Shown: piece after piece, positions 1 to 11,629 of the stretch | Position numbering within the stretch: the stretch's first letter is position 1 | Layout: each line of letters opens with the position of its first letter | From: Rhodocollybia butyracea | Taxonomy: Eukaryota > Basidiomycota > Agaricomycetes > Agaricales > Omphalotaceae | Assembly: GCA_015501585.1 (NCBI GenBank) | Contig: JADNRY010000139.1 | Coordinates: 62,001 to 126,000, forward strand | Direction of reading: 5' to 3' | DNA length: 64,000 bases | Program-made: the position numbers and the translations under genes | Notes under the pieces: generated by a model | Seen by the model: the letters and a program-made list of their open reading frames with translations, nothing else | What the model was told of the DNA's origin: nothing | The model's database searches: none

Positions 1-700
1 GCCGCAAGACCGACTTTCTGCGACCAAACCTTGAACAGCTTTTACACTGTTCCGAGTCATTCCTCTCACCCATCTTGCCAATCGCGCTCAAAACTCATGA
101 AAACAGCAATGGAAAGCTCCCATTACCCCTGGCCGGTTTCTTCCTTCCCTTTCAATTTGCCGTTCGAGGGTGTTCATTTGCGAAGAGACCTCAAACGACT
201 CCTTGATTACCCGTAATTCATTAAGGCTGTCCTCTTCAGGCGCCTAGTTGTGAGCGGGTACAGGAGCACTGTCAAAAGCTGTCCCCCAAGGCCTCTCACG
301 GTAGAGTCTCAATTGCCATGTAGTTCGTCCCCGTTTTCCCGAAGACCCAGGTAAACAACAATGCCATTCTCAGATAAACTTGATTTCAAGTTGTAATCCT
401 TAAACATTGATTCAACACAAATTCAACACGTAGTGTCCTTTCAACCGGGACGGAAAGCTATTCCAGCGCTAAATTTAAGGTGTGATATATAGGGCATGAT
501 GCGTCCTTGACACCTTCGCTCTTGTCTCCCACCATCTCTTTCTCTTGAACATTAATATCCTGAGTAGATCCATGTGGCATGGGCACCTTTTTCGAAAACT
601 CGTCTGACTTCACCGTACACAATCCTCAATTCCTCAATGCAAACCAAATAACAGTAAATCATCATCACGATACTAGGACTCTAACTGAAGTGACTCAGGG
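1..700. other. No gene seen
   Basis: Short open frames only, none with splice structure or recognisable motifs. It lies 5' of the degenerate gene that begins near 0.77 kb and may hold its lost 5' end. Confidence 0.4.
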
Positions 701-772
701 TAATTGGGTGCGTCGACGAACTGATTTTTGCGCATAGATGAACTTAATCTCTTTAAATCTAGTACCATACCG

Positions 773-2735
773 TTCCGGGGGGTGATCTCGAACTTATCCG
801 ACATTGGGGCAGCGTTGATGAAATAGAAATAGAAGAGGTCAATGAGGATGGATCCGGAATATGTTCATACACAACCAGATGGAAAATTCCCCTAGTCCCT
901 GAATCTCGTATCATTAGTGTGAAGAGGCGGGTACGCTCAACCTCCACCGTCCAACTAACATCGCCATCGCTTTCCCATCCTGGGACAAAATTCACAGCTG
1001 TATTTTACGACGGACCTAATGCGCAGCAAGTATGTATCTATCCTGCATGATTAGGATATAGAACTAAACTCAGAGAATTGTAGGCTTACGAAGATGATTT
1101 GAAGCAATACTCTTCAATATGGTAGTTATTCGTCTGACAAGCAATATGCACACCATTTACCTCTTTGTCCAGTCACATAAACATTGCTAAATTGTTTTGA
1201 ATTACCCATTGCGGTTCACCAGCATTGATCTTCCAATCTGGTGGGTATTCACTCAGAGGAACACGCAATGTAAAGTGGAGTACACTGAATAAATACCCTA
1301 GATATGATACCCTATGGAGACTTTTATCGGCATCACCTATTTCACACAGTTATCTGGATTATCAGCTTGTGAGACTCTATTTCTCCTGGATACTACTCAA
1401 GTTTGCAACGTTCTCATACTAGAAACAGGCATTTGGCTTTCAGCAAGCAAAGGACCATTTACGATATAACGCCTGCAGAGTTTCAGACCAGCTGCGGTAC
1501 GAGTATGCCTGGATCCGGCCAACATCCAGGCGTATATGCTTTGGACCCCCTACATCAAGCGGCCCACCTAGTTGGAGCGTTTTCAAGGGGCCGGAATCCT
1601 CTGTTACCGCTGTTCCTCTTGAGCTCATGCGTTACAAATCAGAGGAAAGTATAATTCAACATCTTAACCTTCATCTCAAGGATGGATTTTTTCCCTGGCT
1701 TCTGGTATGGATGCCAGACCCAGATATCTGGACGGTTATGACTTGTGATGGCACCGAGAAAATGTACAATAACTTACCCCACCTTCCACTTTTAATTGGG
1801 TGTGTTTATTTAAGACACACAAATCAAGTTGTAGCACAAACACAACTGAGACAAAACTTGATCTCTATTAGTGGATGGTTGCACTATACAATCTCACTGC
1901 CAGGGGGGCTGCCACTAGAGACACCCCTAGTTCTCACCAGTCATGGCAGGGCCCGGCAAGTGTTACATTATTCTTTGTATGAGGGTTGAGTTTAGGTTGA
2001 CCCTTTAATCAGATGTTCTGCTGACCAATTCAAGGGAGCCATCCACTGTGACATAACAGTTCCAACATTTGACCATGAGTATTTTTGCACTGTATGGCTA
2101 TCACAAGCTGGGCATGTGCTCCACCGTCTCAACTTGAACTACCCTGTGGAAGCATATGGTAGGCACATGATGACCTCTCTAGTCCACTGTCGTAGCTGAG
2201 TTCTTAGTCCATTAGCTGTTTCTCACAGGTTGTTTTATTATCTGAGATGTCCAATGTACCAGTCCAACCATTTGCCCACATTGTTGGCTTCTTTTACCAC
2301 TCAAGGCTACTATTTGTTCCTTGAACCTATCAAAAACCACCAAAGTTAAGGGGGTGTCTCATTTCTCACTGCATGATCCAGCGTACTTCTGGTCTTCAAA
2401 CCCATTGGGCTCTGTACCATTAAAAGAGGAGACCTGTATTTTGTTAGGCCTTCCTTCACTCACAGCGCATGTTCTGCGAAGCCAAAGCATAGGGTCACTC
2501 AAGTCAAGTTGCTACTTTACTCAAGAAACGTATCATGTAGTGTCTGAGTATCTGAAGCTGACAGGATTTGATCCTCTTGGTCTCGACTATGCTCGCTCTC
2601 ATGGTTATCCTATCTTCAAGGTAACTGATAATGTCTCAGATAATGTGTTGGATAGTGACCCAGATGAAACCGATAGCTTTGAGCATACCCAATGTACGTG
2701 TGAAACTGATCTTTGTCCTTGGTACCTCTGAACGA
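773..2735 (+). pseudogene. Degenerate gene of a large agaricomycete family (kinase-like N-part, FW-S-x-P-x-G C-part)
   Basis: Several pieces on one strand read in the order expected for a family I know from many Agaricomycetes. An exon at about 773-1029 contains VFYDGPNAQQ and ends at donor GTATGT; the next piece (about 1085-1118) reads AYEDDLKQYSSIW. Near 1.62-1.70 kb there is LELMRYKSEESIIQHLNLH. At about 2.05-2.16 kb a piece has VWLSQAGHVLHRLNL and ends at a GT donor. At about 2.37-2.63 kb the C-terminal signature reads AYFWSSNPLGSVPL, then LGLPSL, FDPLGLDYARSHGYPIF. The pieces lie in different frames with stops between them and no start codon is obvious. In family members the N-terminal part resembles a protein-kinase-like lobe; that function is recalled, not shown here. 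I read this as a decayed copy. Family membership is fairly sure, exact borders are not. Confidence 0.55.
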
Positions 2736-2739
2736 TGGT

Positions 2740-3960
2740 TACCACAGTTCAAAGTAGTCCTGTTCACATGGAGACTCGGACTGGGTCAGGCTCTGATTGG
2801 GAAGATGATATTATATACGGGTATTCTGGGAACAGTGAGCAATTTTTGGGCAACCTACATAGTCACCAAGGAACATCTAACGTAACTTACCGATAGGACA
2901 AATCTTTCAACGCAAGGCAAGCCTTGCACCTCTTGAACCGAGGACACTTGATTGCTACTCGAGCCAATTGAGTCAATCCCACTATCACATAGCAAAATGC
3001 AGCAAAAGACGACATACACGACTCAAACGAATTCGGTCACTCTCTTCATTTGATCAACAGCAAAAAAATCACCGATCCTCTTCCTTTGAGGGTATGCGCT
3101 GCACTGCATGGACTTCGGCATGACAACTTGAAATATGACAGGAGTTATTCGGACCACCTGAAGAAACATTTGAAGGATATAGAGGACAACGGCCATTTGC
3201 CATGGAAGGATATTGATTACTACTTAGATCTCATCGACTTTTAATAGTGGTTAAAGTATACGTCAGTGTACCATCCCTGCTGCTCTACAAGTATGTGAGA
3301 TGCGCTCTTCCAGGATACTGTGCTCATAAGATAATCATACCACGAGACCAAGATGCAAAATCACAAATATCGATGGTCAAGACTTGAATCAATTTGTACA
3401 ACTTTAGTGCTGTAGCGGACTTGCAAAATGCCAACAGAAAGAGAGAAAAGTCCCCATTCAACGCTTCTATGTACACTGCTTGCAAACAAGTACAAGTCTA
3501 ATCAAGTATACCACATGCAGCTAACCTTTGTACACTCGCGGAAAAACGGTCTGACTTCATCTACACCCAACTTGCATCTTCCAATTTGTCCATGGCCTAT
3601 GGCCTGGCAAGGTAAGATCTTGCCCCACCTACCCCTAGTGGTACGGAATACCGTATACAATGCCACCATCTTGTAAGTTTTTCAGTTTTCTCCGTACCTA
3701 GGGTGAGCGAGAACGAAATGGTCTGCGTGAGTAAGAAATGTCCAGCTAATGAACAAGGTGCCGAGAAAGAAAAGAGGGAACAAGCAGGGAAGGGGGAGAG
3801 ATAAACCATAGAAAGAAAATGTAAAGCGCTCGCAGAAAGAAAGTCATAGAAACACTCGAATCGAAACACTCACTTCATCTCATGATGCGCCTGTGTGTAA
3901 CAACAGCACCGTGGAATAAGTAAGATAGCAATACACTATCGAGTATCGAGTCCCATTGAG
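2740..3960. other. No convincing gene
   Basis: Short frames only (for example 3050-3244 on the plus strand, 64 codons) with no recognisable motif. Fragments near 2.75-2.88 kb may be the tail of the upstream pseudogene. Confidence 0.35.
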
Positions 3961-3965
3961 AGAAA

Positions 3966-4880
3966 CTATGCGAGTGGTGTATATGCGAGGTCTGTAAAAT
4001 AGGTTATAGATTGAGATGGAGCGAGAAGGTGACGAGAAGGTGACGAGAGGATGAGAATGGGCCTACCTTGAGTATCCGTCCCCGTTCCAGAGTCATCATT
4101 GGATACAATTAGGGTTATAGTGGTGGGGTGGAGGTGAAGTAACGGTCTAGGAGAGAGTATAAACGGGACTGTGGGGACGAAAAAGCAATGATAATCGGTA
4201 GTCAGCAATGCAACGAAAGAAAAAAAAAAAGTACACTAACCCCACCCCAAATTCGCCGCCGCTGCTGCCAGCATAAACCCGAACTCATTAGTCGTAATAT
4301 TTATCGTCATCAGAATCGTAGGTTCAATAAACAACCTGTCTGCGCCATATCCGATATGGCACAGCGCGACCAGCCGCGTCAAATCCACGACACCAGGGCC
4401 AGCCGCCTCTCTTAGGGCAACTTGTGATGATTAAGTTCCGGTCTCAACACATCGTGATATAGAATCCCCATATCCCGAGATTCAATTCCCGGTCCTACCA
4501 ATGTTTCCAATTTCAAAGAGGCCACATGTTACCAGAGTTCCAACCCATTGCTAGAGCAAGCGGCGTCTCTAATAACCAAAGGTACGCGCGTACGCGCCGA
4601 TAGTTTGGACTATACACATTTCTATAGAGGCAGCAACAAGCCCGACCAAGCATTCATAATAACGTGAATGGGCATTGTTGGAAGAGGATAGGACATAACG
4701 ACGGTATCATTGATTGGTTGTGTTATCGAGAATGAGAGTTCCGGATTCTTGAGAGCCTGGGAGAATGTGTACCGTGCGAGCTGCAAGTGGTGGTCAAGAA
4801 GGAAGAGGGAACAAAGATGAGAAGCGTGGATCGGAAGTGCAGCGAGTGTATACACTTTGGATGGCAAAGTGAGGCCTGGG
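3966..4880 (-). pseudogene. Unknown multi-exon gene, probably frameshifted
   Basis: The 3' half is clear on the minus strand. One exon runs from about 4.51 kb to 4.23 kb and includes ILYHDVLRPELNHHKLP, then REAAGPGVVDLTRLVALCHI and FGFMLAAAAANLGW. A phase-1 donor GTTAGT near 4.23 kb joins an exon starting VPFILSPRPLLHLHP (about 4.17-4.07 kb). A GTAGGC donor then leads to a short last exon ending DLAYTPLA and a stop at 3966-3968. Within the first exon the frame slips by one base at a CCC run (about 4413), so the copy may be broken. An open frame at 4622-4867 (DHHLQLARYTFSQALKNPEL) may belong to the same gene but I could not connect it. I do not recognise the family. Confidence 0.35.
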
Positions 4881-4899
4881 CCTGGAAGAACTGCATGAT

Positions 4900-7800
4900 C
4901 CAGAATACAAAGATTGAAGAGCCCGAATGAGCCGAAGCTCCGGAGGAACCGAGGAGGCCTGGGGGATGTATTTGGTTGTACGTGGGTTCAGTTTGGGCGC
5001 AGATGATTTGATTTTGAGTCAAGCATGGTGTTAGGGAAAAGAAAGATTATTTCCGATTCGTTTCGCATTGGTTGTACACGTGAATCAACGTTATGCATGA
5101 CTCATCTATTTTTACGGGCGCTTCAAACTTGGCCGTGCTTGGAATTCTTCTCAGCGCACGCTCGATCGTATTCATGACAAGTGAGTTGTCATTTTGCCTT
5201 GTTCTCTTTCTACTCTCGGTTTTTACTCGCTCATCCCACCAGTCTCTCTCTCACGTAGCAAGCTGAGCGCTATGCAGGTGCGGATGAAGAAGTCTGAAGG
5301 ATTGCACTGTCGACGGGAATGGGAGTACGGATGTCTACACCAACCACAATTGTATCCAAAGCTAAACCTACGTTCCGTGTTACAGAACACATCAACTGAT
5401 CTCAACGCTAACTAGAACTCTCGCGATTGAAAGAACTTCTTGGGCCGTCTTTTGGAGGGTACATTCTCATTGGATTCGACACTAAAATGGTCAACGAAGG
5501 AGCCGCGTCACCGGTCATCACACCACTGGTCACCACCAAAGCCCCGTTTTTTAACAACGACAACTCAGATGACGACATCTTCTCTAACCCAAACCTCTCC
5601 ACCCCCTCCGACAACCTCCCTGCCATACCAGGCCTCGACAAGGATGCTAGGCAGGTGGTCAAGGGGTTCGAGGAATTGGGAGTATCTTGAGGAAGGTAGC
5701 CATTGAGGTTGGGAATGTGAGTCGGAATACGAGTCCAAGAAGTCAATAGCGTCGAGGTTAAGGTTGAATTCTTCAGGTGCAGGTGCCACTGTGGGCGCAG
5801 GCGCTCATACGCGCAGTGTGCATATGTGTATGGCTTTATCCGGCCTGTAATCGCCATTGCCGTCAAAACTAGTCCAGACATACCCCCGCTCGAGGTTCAC
5901 TGCATCTATTAAATACGCCGTATTCTCCGTCCACCCCTCTCATCCTTGTACAAGTTCAATTACCAGTGCAATCATTGACCCCATTACAGGTATATGCATA
6001 GGCATTTCACAGAGTTGGGTATTCTGAAGCATGACGATTTTATTATGGATTTGGATGTTTTCTGAGGCGTGTTGGTCAATTACGGCCGAAAAAATATTGA
6101 TATCCTGCATTTGGTTGTCTAGCTGATGTGGTACAGATTCTCAGCGATTGCTATGATTTATGTACCTACGACGCGTCTATTTATTTGGCTCGCCTGTTGG
6201 TGTGACGTTCTTATCTGTCTAACGGGCTTGTGATCTTTGTGATCTTTGTTCCTAACTTCCCCGTCTCTGCCGACCCCAAGTTTGCCTGAGCCGGGCTGTT
6301 GTAGTTCTTTTTTTTGCGCGTACCAGAGACCGGAACGAGGGATTCGGGGAAAGTAGGCTGTCCGGGAAGTCACATTAAGACGAAGGAAGATGTGGAAGAG
6401 ATAAGAGTCTTATATGGATATATTTTTGGGGATGCGTTTCATTTCTTCTTCCATCGTACAGAGTGAAACAAAACTCAGCCTACACATGTACAGAGAACGA
6501 AAGGAGTTCCGTTTGATAGTTCAATCGGATCTGGCTAAAGCGCATTACCACTGTCTCTGACAACGGATTACCGTACCAAGCCCTCCAACGATGTAGAAGC
6601 CTACTCTATTGGCTGGCACATTTCTGTTTGGCTGCTTCACGATTCTCGGCAGAATCTCATTCCATGGTTCTGCCTGATGTGTGTGGCGCTCAAGAATAAG
6701 GAAAGAACAGAATCAGTGAGCCGGCGCTGTTATCGCCGTGAACGCAGCCGATAGCACTTTCACAAATCACCTTCGGCATTCATCCAATCCCCCAGCAGAA
6801 ATAACTGGTAGAGCTGCAAGTAGAGATTTACCATCCTATTCTGCTAATCAATATAATCCCATTTCTTCATCGCGGGACTGAAGATCTTTCATCGGCACCT
6901 CATATATCCAAACATTAAGTCGGGTTTTAAAACGAAAAAATGTATAACAATCAGATATACCATTATACGTATCTCCTCCACGTTGGGTTGGGTTTTCGGT
7001 TAGGCAGAGTAGACGAACCTTCAGGTGAAAGATTGAGACTTGATTTCATGAGCTGGAGTATGCAAAGAGACGAGACGCCGAACTAACAGTCAAGACATCG
7101 GTTCCAATCAACCAAGAGCGCCCGAACAGCCAGTAGAGTTGAAGAATTGGGGCCAAAGAGGAACAAAGAAGACACAGGGTAAATATATAATAGAATGTGG
7201 GCGACCTGATGGGCGCCAGTGGATGACCGAAGTATGAAAGGATCTGATCATTTGGGTGTGGTGAATATGAATGATTTGCGTCACTGGGCTGGTTCAAGCT
7301 GAGCTCCAGTCTGCTAGACGCTAGAGAGATGTGCGACTGATCGATATCAATGATTTGAAGAGCGTGTAAAGAAGGGTGTGGGCTGTAACCCCAAGGTCGA
7401 CAGACGGAGCGACACCCAAAACGGACTTGAATAATATTGTCCCTGTGCTGAGCGGAGGAGAAGAGAGAATAATGTTAAGTAGTCTAGAGGGATGGTGGTA
7501 ATCCCATGCGAAACTATCTCTGGCTCCATTCAAGTATCATCCGACTGTGAGATTCGACCGAATTGAAGAACAGACGGAAAAAACAGACTTTTCACAACTC
7601 GGGACGACAACGGAGACATTGAGGGAAATAGGCACAACAAGACAACAAAGTAGGCCAAGAAATAATCTGGAATGGGAGCGGATGTCCGGAAAAATTGTGC
7701 AGAGCTGACAACTGGAGTACTGAGCTCTGAGCACTAAAGAGTTGGGGGGTGTAAAGGAAACCAATCAAAGCCAAAGCGAATGGTGTAGATAATTAAAGTT

Positions 7801-8060
7801 TTTCTTCCGAAAACGGAAATGAAACCTAGAGCCCGAATCGAGGGGAGAGTCTGGATCGGGGATTGTCTGAGTCAGGGGACAGCCCGAGAGGTAGTCATAG
7901 TTCTGAATGAGATTAACGAGGATTCGGAGTCGCAACACAACGGTGTCGATGAGCGAGCAGGTACATCCGGTCATTATGCATTTTGAGGTACAGATATGCA
8001 GTGTCAGATTTACCATTGAGTTAAACTCACCTATGGGTGAGAATGGTTAGTTGAACTAAG
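4900..8060. other. Gene-poor stretch with overlapping open frames
   Basis: At 5.41-5.88 kb both strands are open (plus: GPSFGGYILIGFDTKMVNEG; minus: EEFNLNLDAIDFLDSYSDSH) and I cannot decide which, if either, is coding. Minus-strand frames at 7.05-8.02 kb are hydrophobic but have no start, splice or family support. Nothing else is seen. Confidence 0.35.
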
Positions 8061-8069
8061 TCAAAACGC

Positions 8070-8498
8070 ATGCATGCGGACACACCAGAATATATTCCAG
8101 CAACAGAAAACGGGCCCAGGTATCCGCCTATCAGCCACCCTACCCAGCCTTTCCATTGCTACCTGCATAGAGCTGTGCCGTACAAGGAAGCGAGATGTCG
8201 TGAATGTTTGGATCTGCCGGACATGTACACGGATGCGTCTAAAAGACAATTTATTCACGTTCATGGTTGCTACTGTGAAAGCGAATTATCAAATAAGGTC
8301 CTCGGCGCCTGCCATAAGCGCCCAGATTTCATCGCCCATCTACTTATTTATTCTTCCAGTTCGGACTCATTTGGCGTTGAATATGATTGCAACTTGGACG
8401 TCTGTTACTCGGACCACCACGCACCCGCGATTCACCAATACTTGCTGGAAATGGCAATGCAGCCAGCTGCAGCGAATGAGAAGGTGCTTTTAAAGTAG
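8070..8498 (+). CDS. Intact 142-residue Cys/His-rich ORF, unknown
   Basis: An uninterrupted ATG-to-stop frame of 142 codons without introns. It contains several Cys/His clusters: HCYLH (about residues 29-33), CRECL (43-47), HVHGCYCE (63-70) and ACHKR (79-83), followed by an acidic stretch and a second Cys pair. The spacing could bind metal but fits no named zinc-finger that I recognise. There is no signal peptide or membrane segment. A shifted frame on the same strand is open over almost the same span, so chance openness cannot be excluded. I name no function. Confidence 0.4.
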   Translation: MHADTPEYIPATENGPRYPPISHPTQPFHCYLHRAVPYKEARCRECLDLPDMYTDASKRQFIHVHGCYCESELSNKVLGACHKRPDFIAHLLIYSSSSDSFGVEYDCNLDVCYSDHHAPAIHQYLLEMAMQPAAANEKVLLK

Positions 8499-8499
8499 T

Positions 8500-9800
8500 A
8501 CGTGTTTTTGTTCTTGATGCTGCGGCGACCAACACCGCCTAATACCTATCACGACAAGATGTGGTCGAATGATATGCAGCCGCGGGAATAGGATCATGGG
8601 ATCTACCCAAGGTCTAAACTCTACGCTATATCCTTGCCGAAACTACAGTTCCGGACAGCAGACTCACCAGCAAACTTCAACGCCTCTATGGTACTGGTAA
8701 ACTTTCAAAATCCATCGATATCGATTCTAGTGACCTTTCCACACCCAACATCTACCCCAATCAGAACCTTAAGGCCTTATACGTTGTCCGACGGAGTCCG
8801 GCGGAGAGTACGTTGTCGTTCCATTTGACATGTATTGGACAACAGAGGCGCGAATCACCTCAGAAGCAACTCAGTTTTACAAATGCTATATCGATACCAC
8901 CATTTATCCGTCCAGTCATTCATCATTACCGGGCATTACCCGCGGCACAGGCTACGACCTGCTACGACCTTCCTCTCCCCTCCATCGCTATTGAATATGA
9001 ATTAGAATCCGAGTAAATCCCGCTTTCCATCCGTCCATCCATCCATCCATAAGCCCCTCATCGACATCTATCCCTCTCTCACTCCAATTTGCCGTTGTTT
9101 TCGTCCAACAGCTCCTCCTGTTACCTGTCTCGCCCAAACCATAATGCATCACCGCCAAAGCCCCATTTTCAACAAGTTGGATGACAACGTCTTCCCGTCT
9201 TCTCCGACTCAAATGTCTCCACGTAGCGATGCAGAGTACAACGAGCATTACAAGAGGCAATGAAATAAAAATTGAAATCGTTGGGAGACTATAGGTACTC
9301 TTGAGGCTCCGCGTTGATCTCAATGCGCAACCGGCTATTACATTTATCTTTGCACGTAGGTTACTATCTGTTGCCTAGCTATTATCTATTACAGGATTTA
9401 TACAATAGTCATATTATCAATGACGGCACTTCCCTTCGATCTTTGGGTTTAGAGCTGTGAATGATCTGCAGTCATGAAATGATACGTTTGTAGCATGTGA
9501 ATGAGGAGAAACTCGTTCTGTTTGAGCTTGAGCGAATTTGTGCGGGAGGAGACGGACCCATATGCCTACCCTTGAAGACATTCGCGAGCATATGTACTGG
9601 TAGAAATTATTCCAGCACGATGCCTATTCAGTAGTTGAAAGGATGTTCTAAATTTTTTTCCCTGCTCTTGTGAGGTCCCAACGGCCCAGAGAGAGGCTAG
9701 TAGGCCAAACGTTGTCAGAAAAAAGTAGAATTATATTAGAGCTAGGTTTGAGCGAGGTACCTTGAACAAAGTAGACCCTCCCCTGCTCCCATCACTCATT
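8500..9800. other. Intergenic
   Basis: No gene seen. A short run of ATCC repeats lies near 9031-9050. Confidence 0.4.
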
Positions 9801-9808
9801 CCCCCTGA

Positions 9809-11414
9809 TTACTGTGATACCCCTTGTCCGTACGCCGGGGGTTGCTGGATTACATGCATCAATTTATTGAGCTTCTCGAGAATCAGATCTGTTCTATCTG
9901 ACTCCCGGCGCATAGTCCGATCTCCATTATTTGCACTACTCGGAGGTTCAGCAGTCATCTGGTCGGGTAGCAAGGACATATAAACACTGCTTTCAACTGG
10001 TGTCAATAAAAAAGTGCTATCCTGTTGTACGGGATATTCTCGATCTGGAGTTGTATCCCCCGTGGAGACAACAACTATCGGCGTGTAGCGTTTTGTATAA
10101 GGGGTGATACCATGTGCATTGGTTTGTGGAGTGTCTAAATTATACCGCTTTTCATACGGAGTGATTGTGTCCGGACCTTGGGCCCTCAAGTCTGTAGTAA
10201 TGGTAAGTCGGAGCACTGAAAGCCAATAACTTTGCGACCGTACCTTGGGTTGATTTTATCCACGCTTGAGCTGGTGATAGGGATGATCTTATCTTCGCTC
10301 TTTGTATGGCTACCCGCAAAATTAATCCCACGAGACATAACCCGGCAATGGCTCCGATAACCACACCGGCAATAGCACCACCGTGCAACCCCTTATGAGG
10401 TGATGACCCAGAGGTTGATGGAAGAGATGAAATTGATGTTGAGAGGGCGGGCATATCATTTAATGTAGCGAACCCGGGAACGTAGGTGAATCCCCGAAAA
10501 CCAAATACCTGGGATAAAGAGACATCTATAACCTCGACCGTAATGGTGTGATTGCCGCTTTCCGACTCCGGGACAAGGGTGAAGTATTCAAAGTAGACGT
10601 GAGGAGATTGGCCCGGCGTGTCACCCATGAATTCAAGCTGGACTTGTGCTTGTTCATCAATTGAAACACCTAAGGTGATGTTCCCCGCAGCTGCCGGGTC
10701 GAAACACCCAAGAAGGGTTATATTCCAGCCTATCTTTTTTCTGAATCATGATAACAATCAAGAAGCTGAGAGATTACGGACCTGTGAAGGGAAACCTCAT
10801 TATATCCCCACTTGTTTTGCTCAACATCCCAGGCCCGCCGTTTGGCACCGATCCTTGCCACTGTCCTCCATCGAATACAATAGTGGTATCTGTATAATTT
10901 ACAAATAAGAGTTGATTATCCAGAGCCATGGTGGGCGATGGGGTGATCAGAGCATAGTAAAGGAGTAATGGGTCGGAAGGAAAACATTCTGCTATGCTCA
11001 TATCTAGCAAAACTGGCAGGGTTATTGGAATAACTGTGCTCCATATTATATTATCCAGTATGAATATAGGAGGGACCTCGTTGCTTATCTCTACTGGAAA
11101 AGGAGAACCTGAACCGAAAATAGTCAAGGAATCGCTGATGCAGTTTGTGTTATCAAGTTGGCCAATGAGGGACAGCATTGGCACATCCTGAGCGTCTTCA
11201 AAGGAAACCGTGGTCAGAAAAAAAAAAGGGAATAAAGGACCGTGTCTATGATGCACTGACCAATATCGATACTGATGTTACCAGCAAGGGAAGGGAGAGG
11301 ACTAAGTGAGATTGAGATATTTCTGTAGCTTGAGGGATCGGAGCTACTACTTGTCCAAAGACCAGAGGTATTGAAGGCAGAACTGTCCACAATAATGGCA
11401 GGAGTCTGTCCCAT
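9809..11414 (-). CDS. M1: single-pass membrane protein with PPAY tail (478 aa)
   Basis: Four exons, all in phase: 11414-11261, 11195-10782, 10729-10244 and 10191-9809, totalling 1437 nt. The first ATG downstream of the promoter starts MGQTPAIIVDSSAF; there is no clear signal peptide. Residues 1-300 form a probable beta-sandwich ectodomain in two parts. The second part carries DNQLLFVNYTDTTIVFDG, GWNITLLGCFDP, and ESGNHTITVEV. The membrane segment is at about 308-332 (GAIAGVVIGAIAGLCLVGL) followed by basic residues. The cytoplasmic tail has two short repeats, ITPYEKRY and ITPYTKRY, and ends DRTDLILEKLNKLMHVIQQ then PPAY, a PPxY motif of the kind bound by WW domains. N-glycosylation sites (NIT, NYT, NHT) support an exterior N-terminus. 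The function is not known; a surface receptor or adhesion role is an inference. It is paralogous to M2 and M3, with the same intron phases. Confidence 0.88.
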
Positions 11415-11580
11415 TGTAGCTGTTTGCCAGCAGCAAAGCTAGCAGCCAGAGAAGACAGGATAAAGAATTAAAAAATAGTTGGACGTGCAGACCCCAACTT
11501 ATCCGACTTATAGTCATCTGTCACGACACTGGGTACTGCCTCGTATCCGAGGCAAGGTCCGGACATAAGTATTGTGGCAG

Positions 11581-11625
11581 CACATCATGATGGTGATTGA
11601 ACACGGGAGAAGCTGCTTGCGTACC
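11581..11625 (-). promoter_or_regulatory. Conserved upstream element of M genes (M1 copy)
   Basis: A block of about 40 bp, about 170-210 bp upstream of the M1 start. Its core (CACGGGAGAAG on the plus strand, preceded by an ATGATGG-like stretch) is also found at similar distances upstream of M2 and M3. It is therefore likely a shared promoter element rather than chance. Confidence 0.5.
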
Positions 11626-11629
11626 GCAA

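Noticed and set aside
4440..4505. tRNA-like B-box (GATTCAATTCC) followed by an acceptor-like GGTCCTACCA
   Set aside because: The T-stem has a mismatch, no matching A-box or acceptor 5' strand folds convincingly, and the opposite strand reads as part of an exon.
5408..5881. 157-codon minus-strand frame as a gene
   Set aside because: The plus strand is equally open over the same span and neither has a start context, introns or family resemblance.
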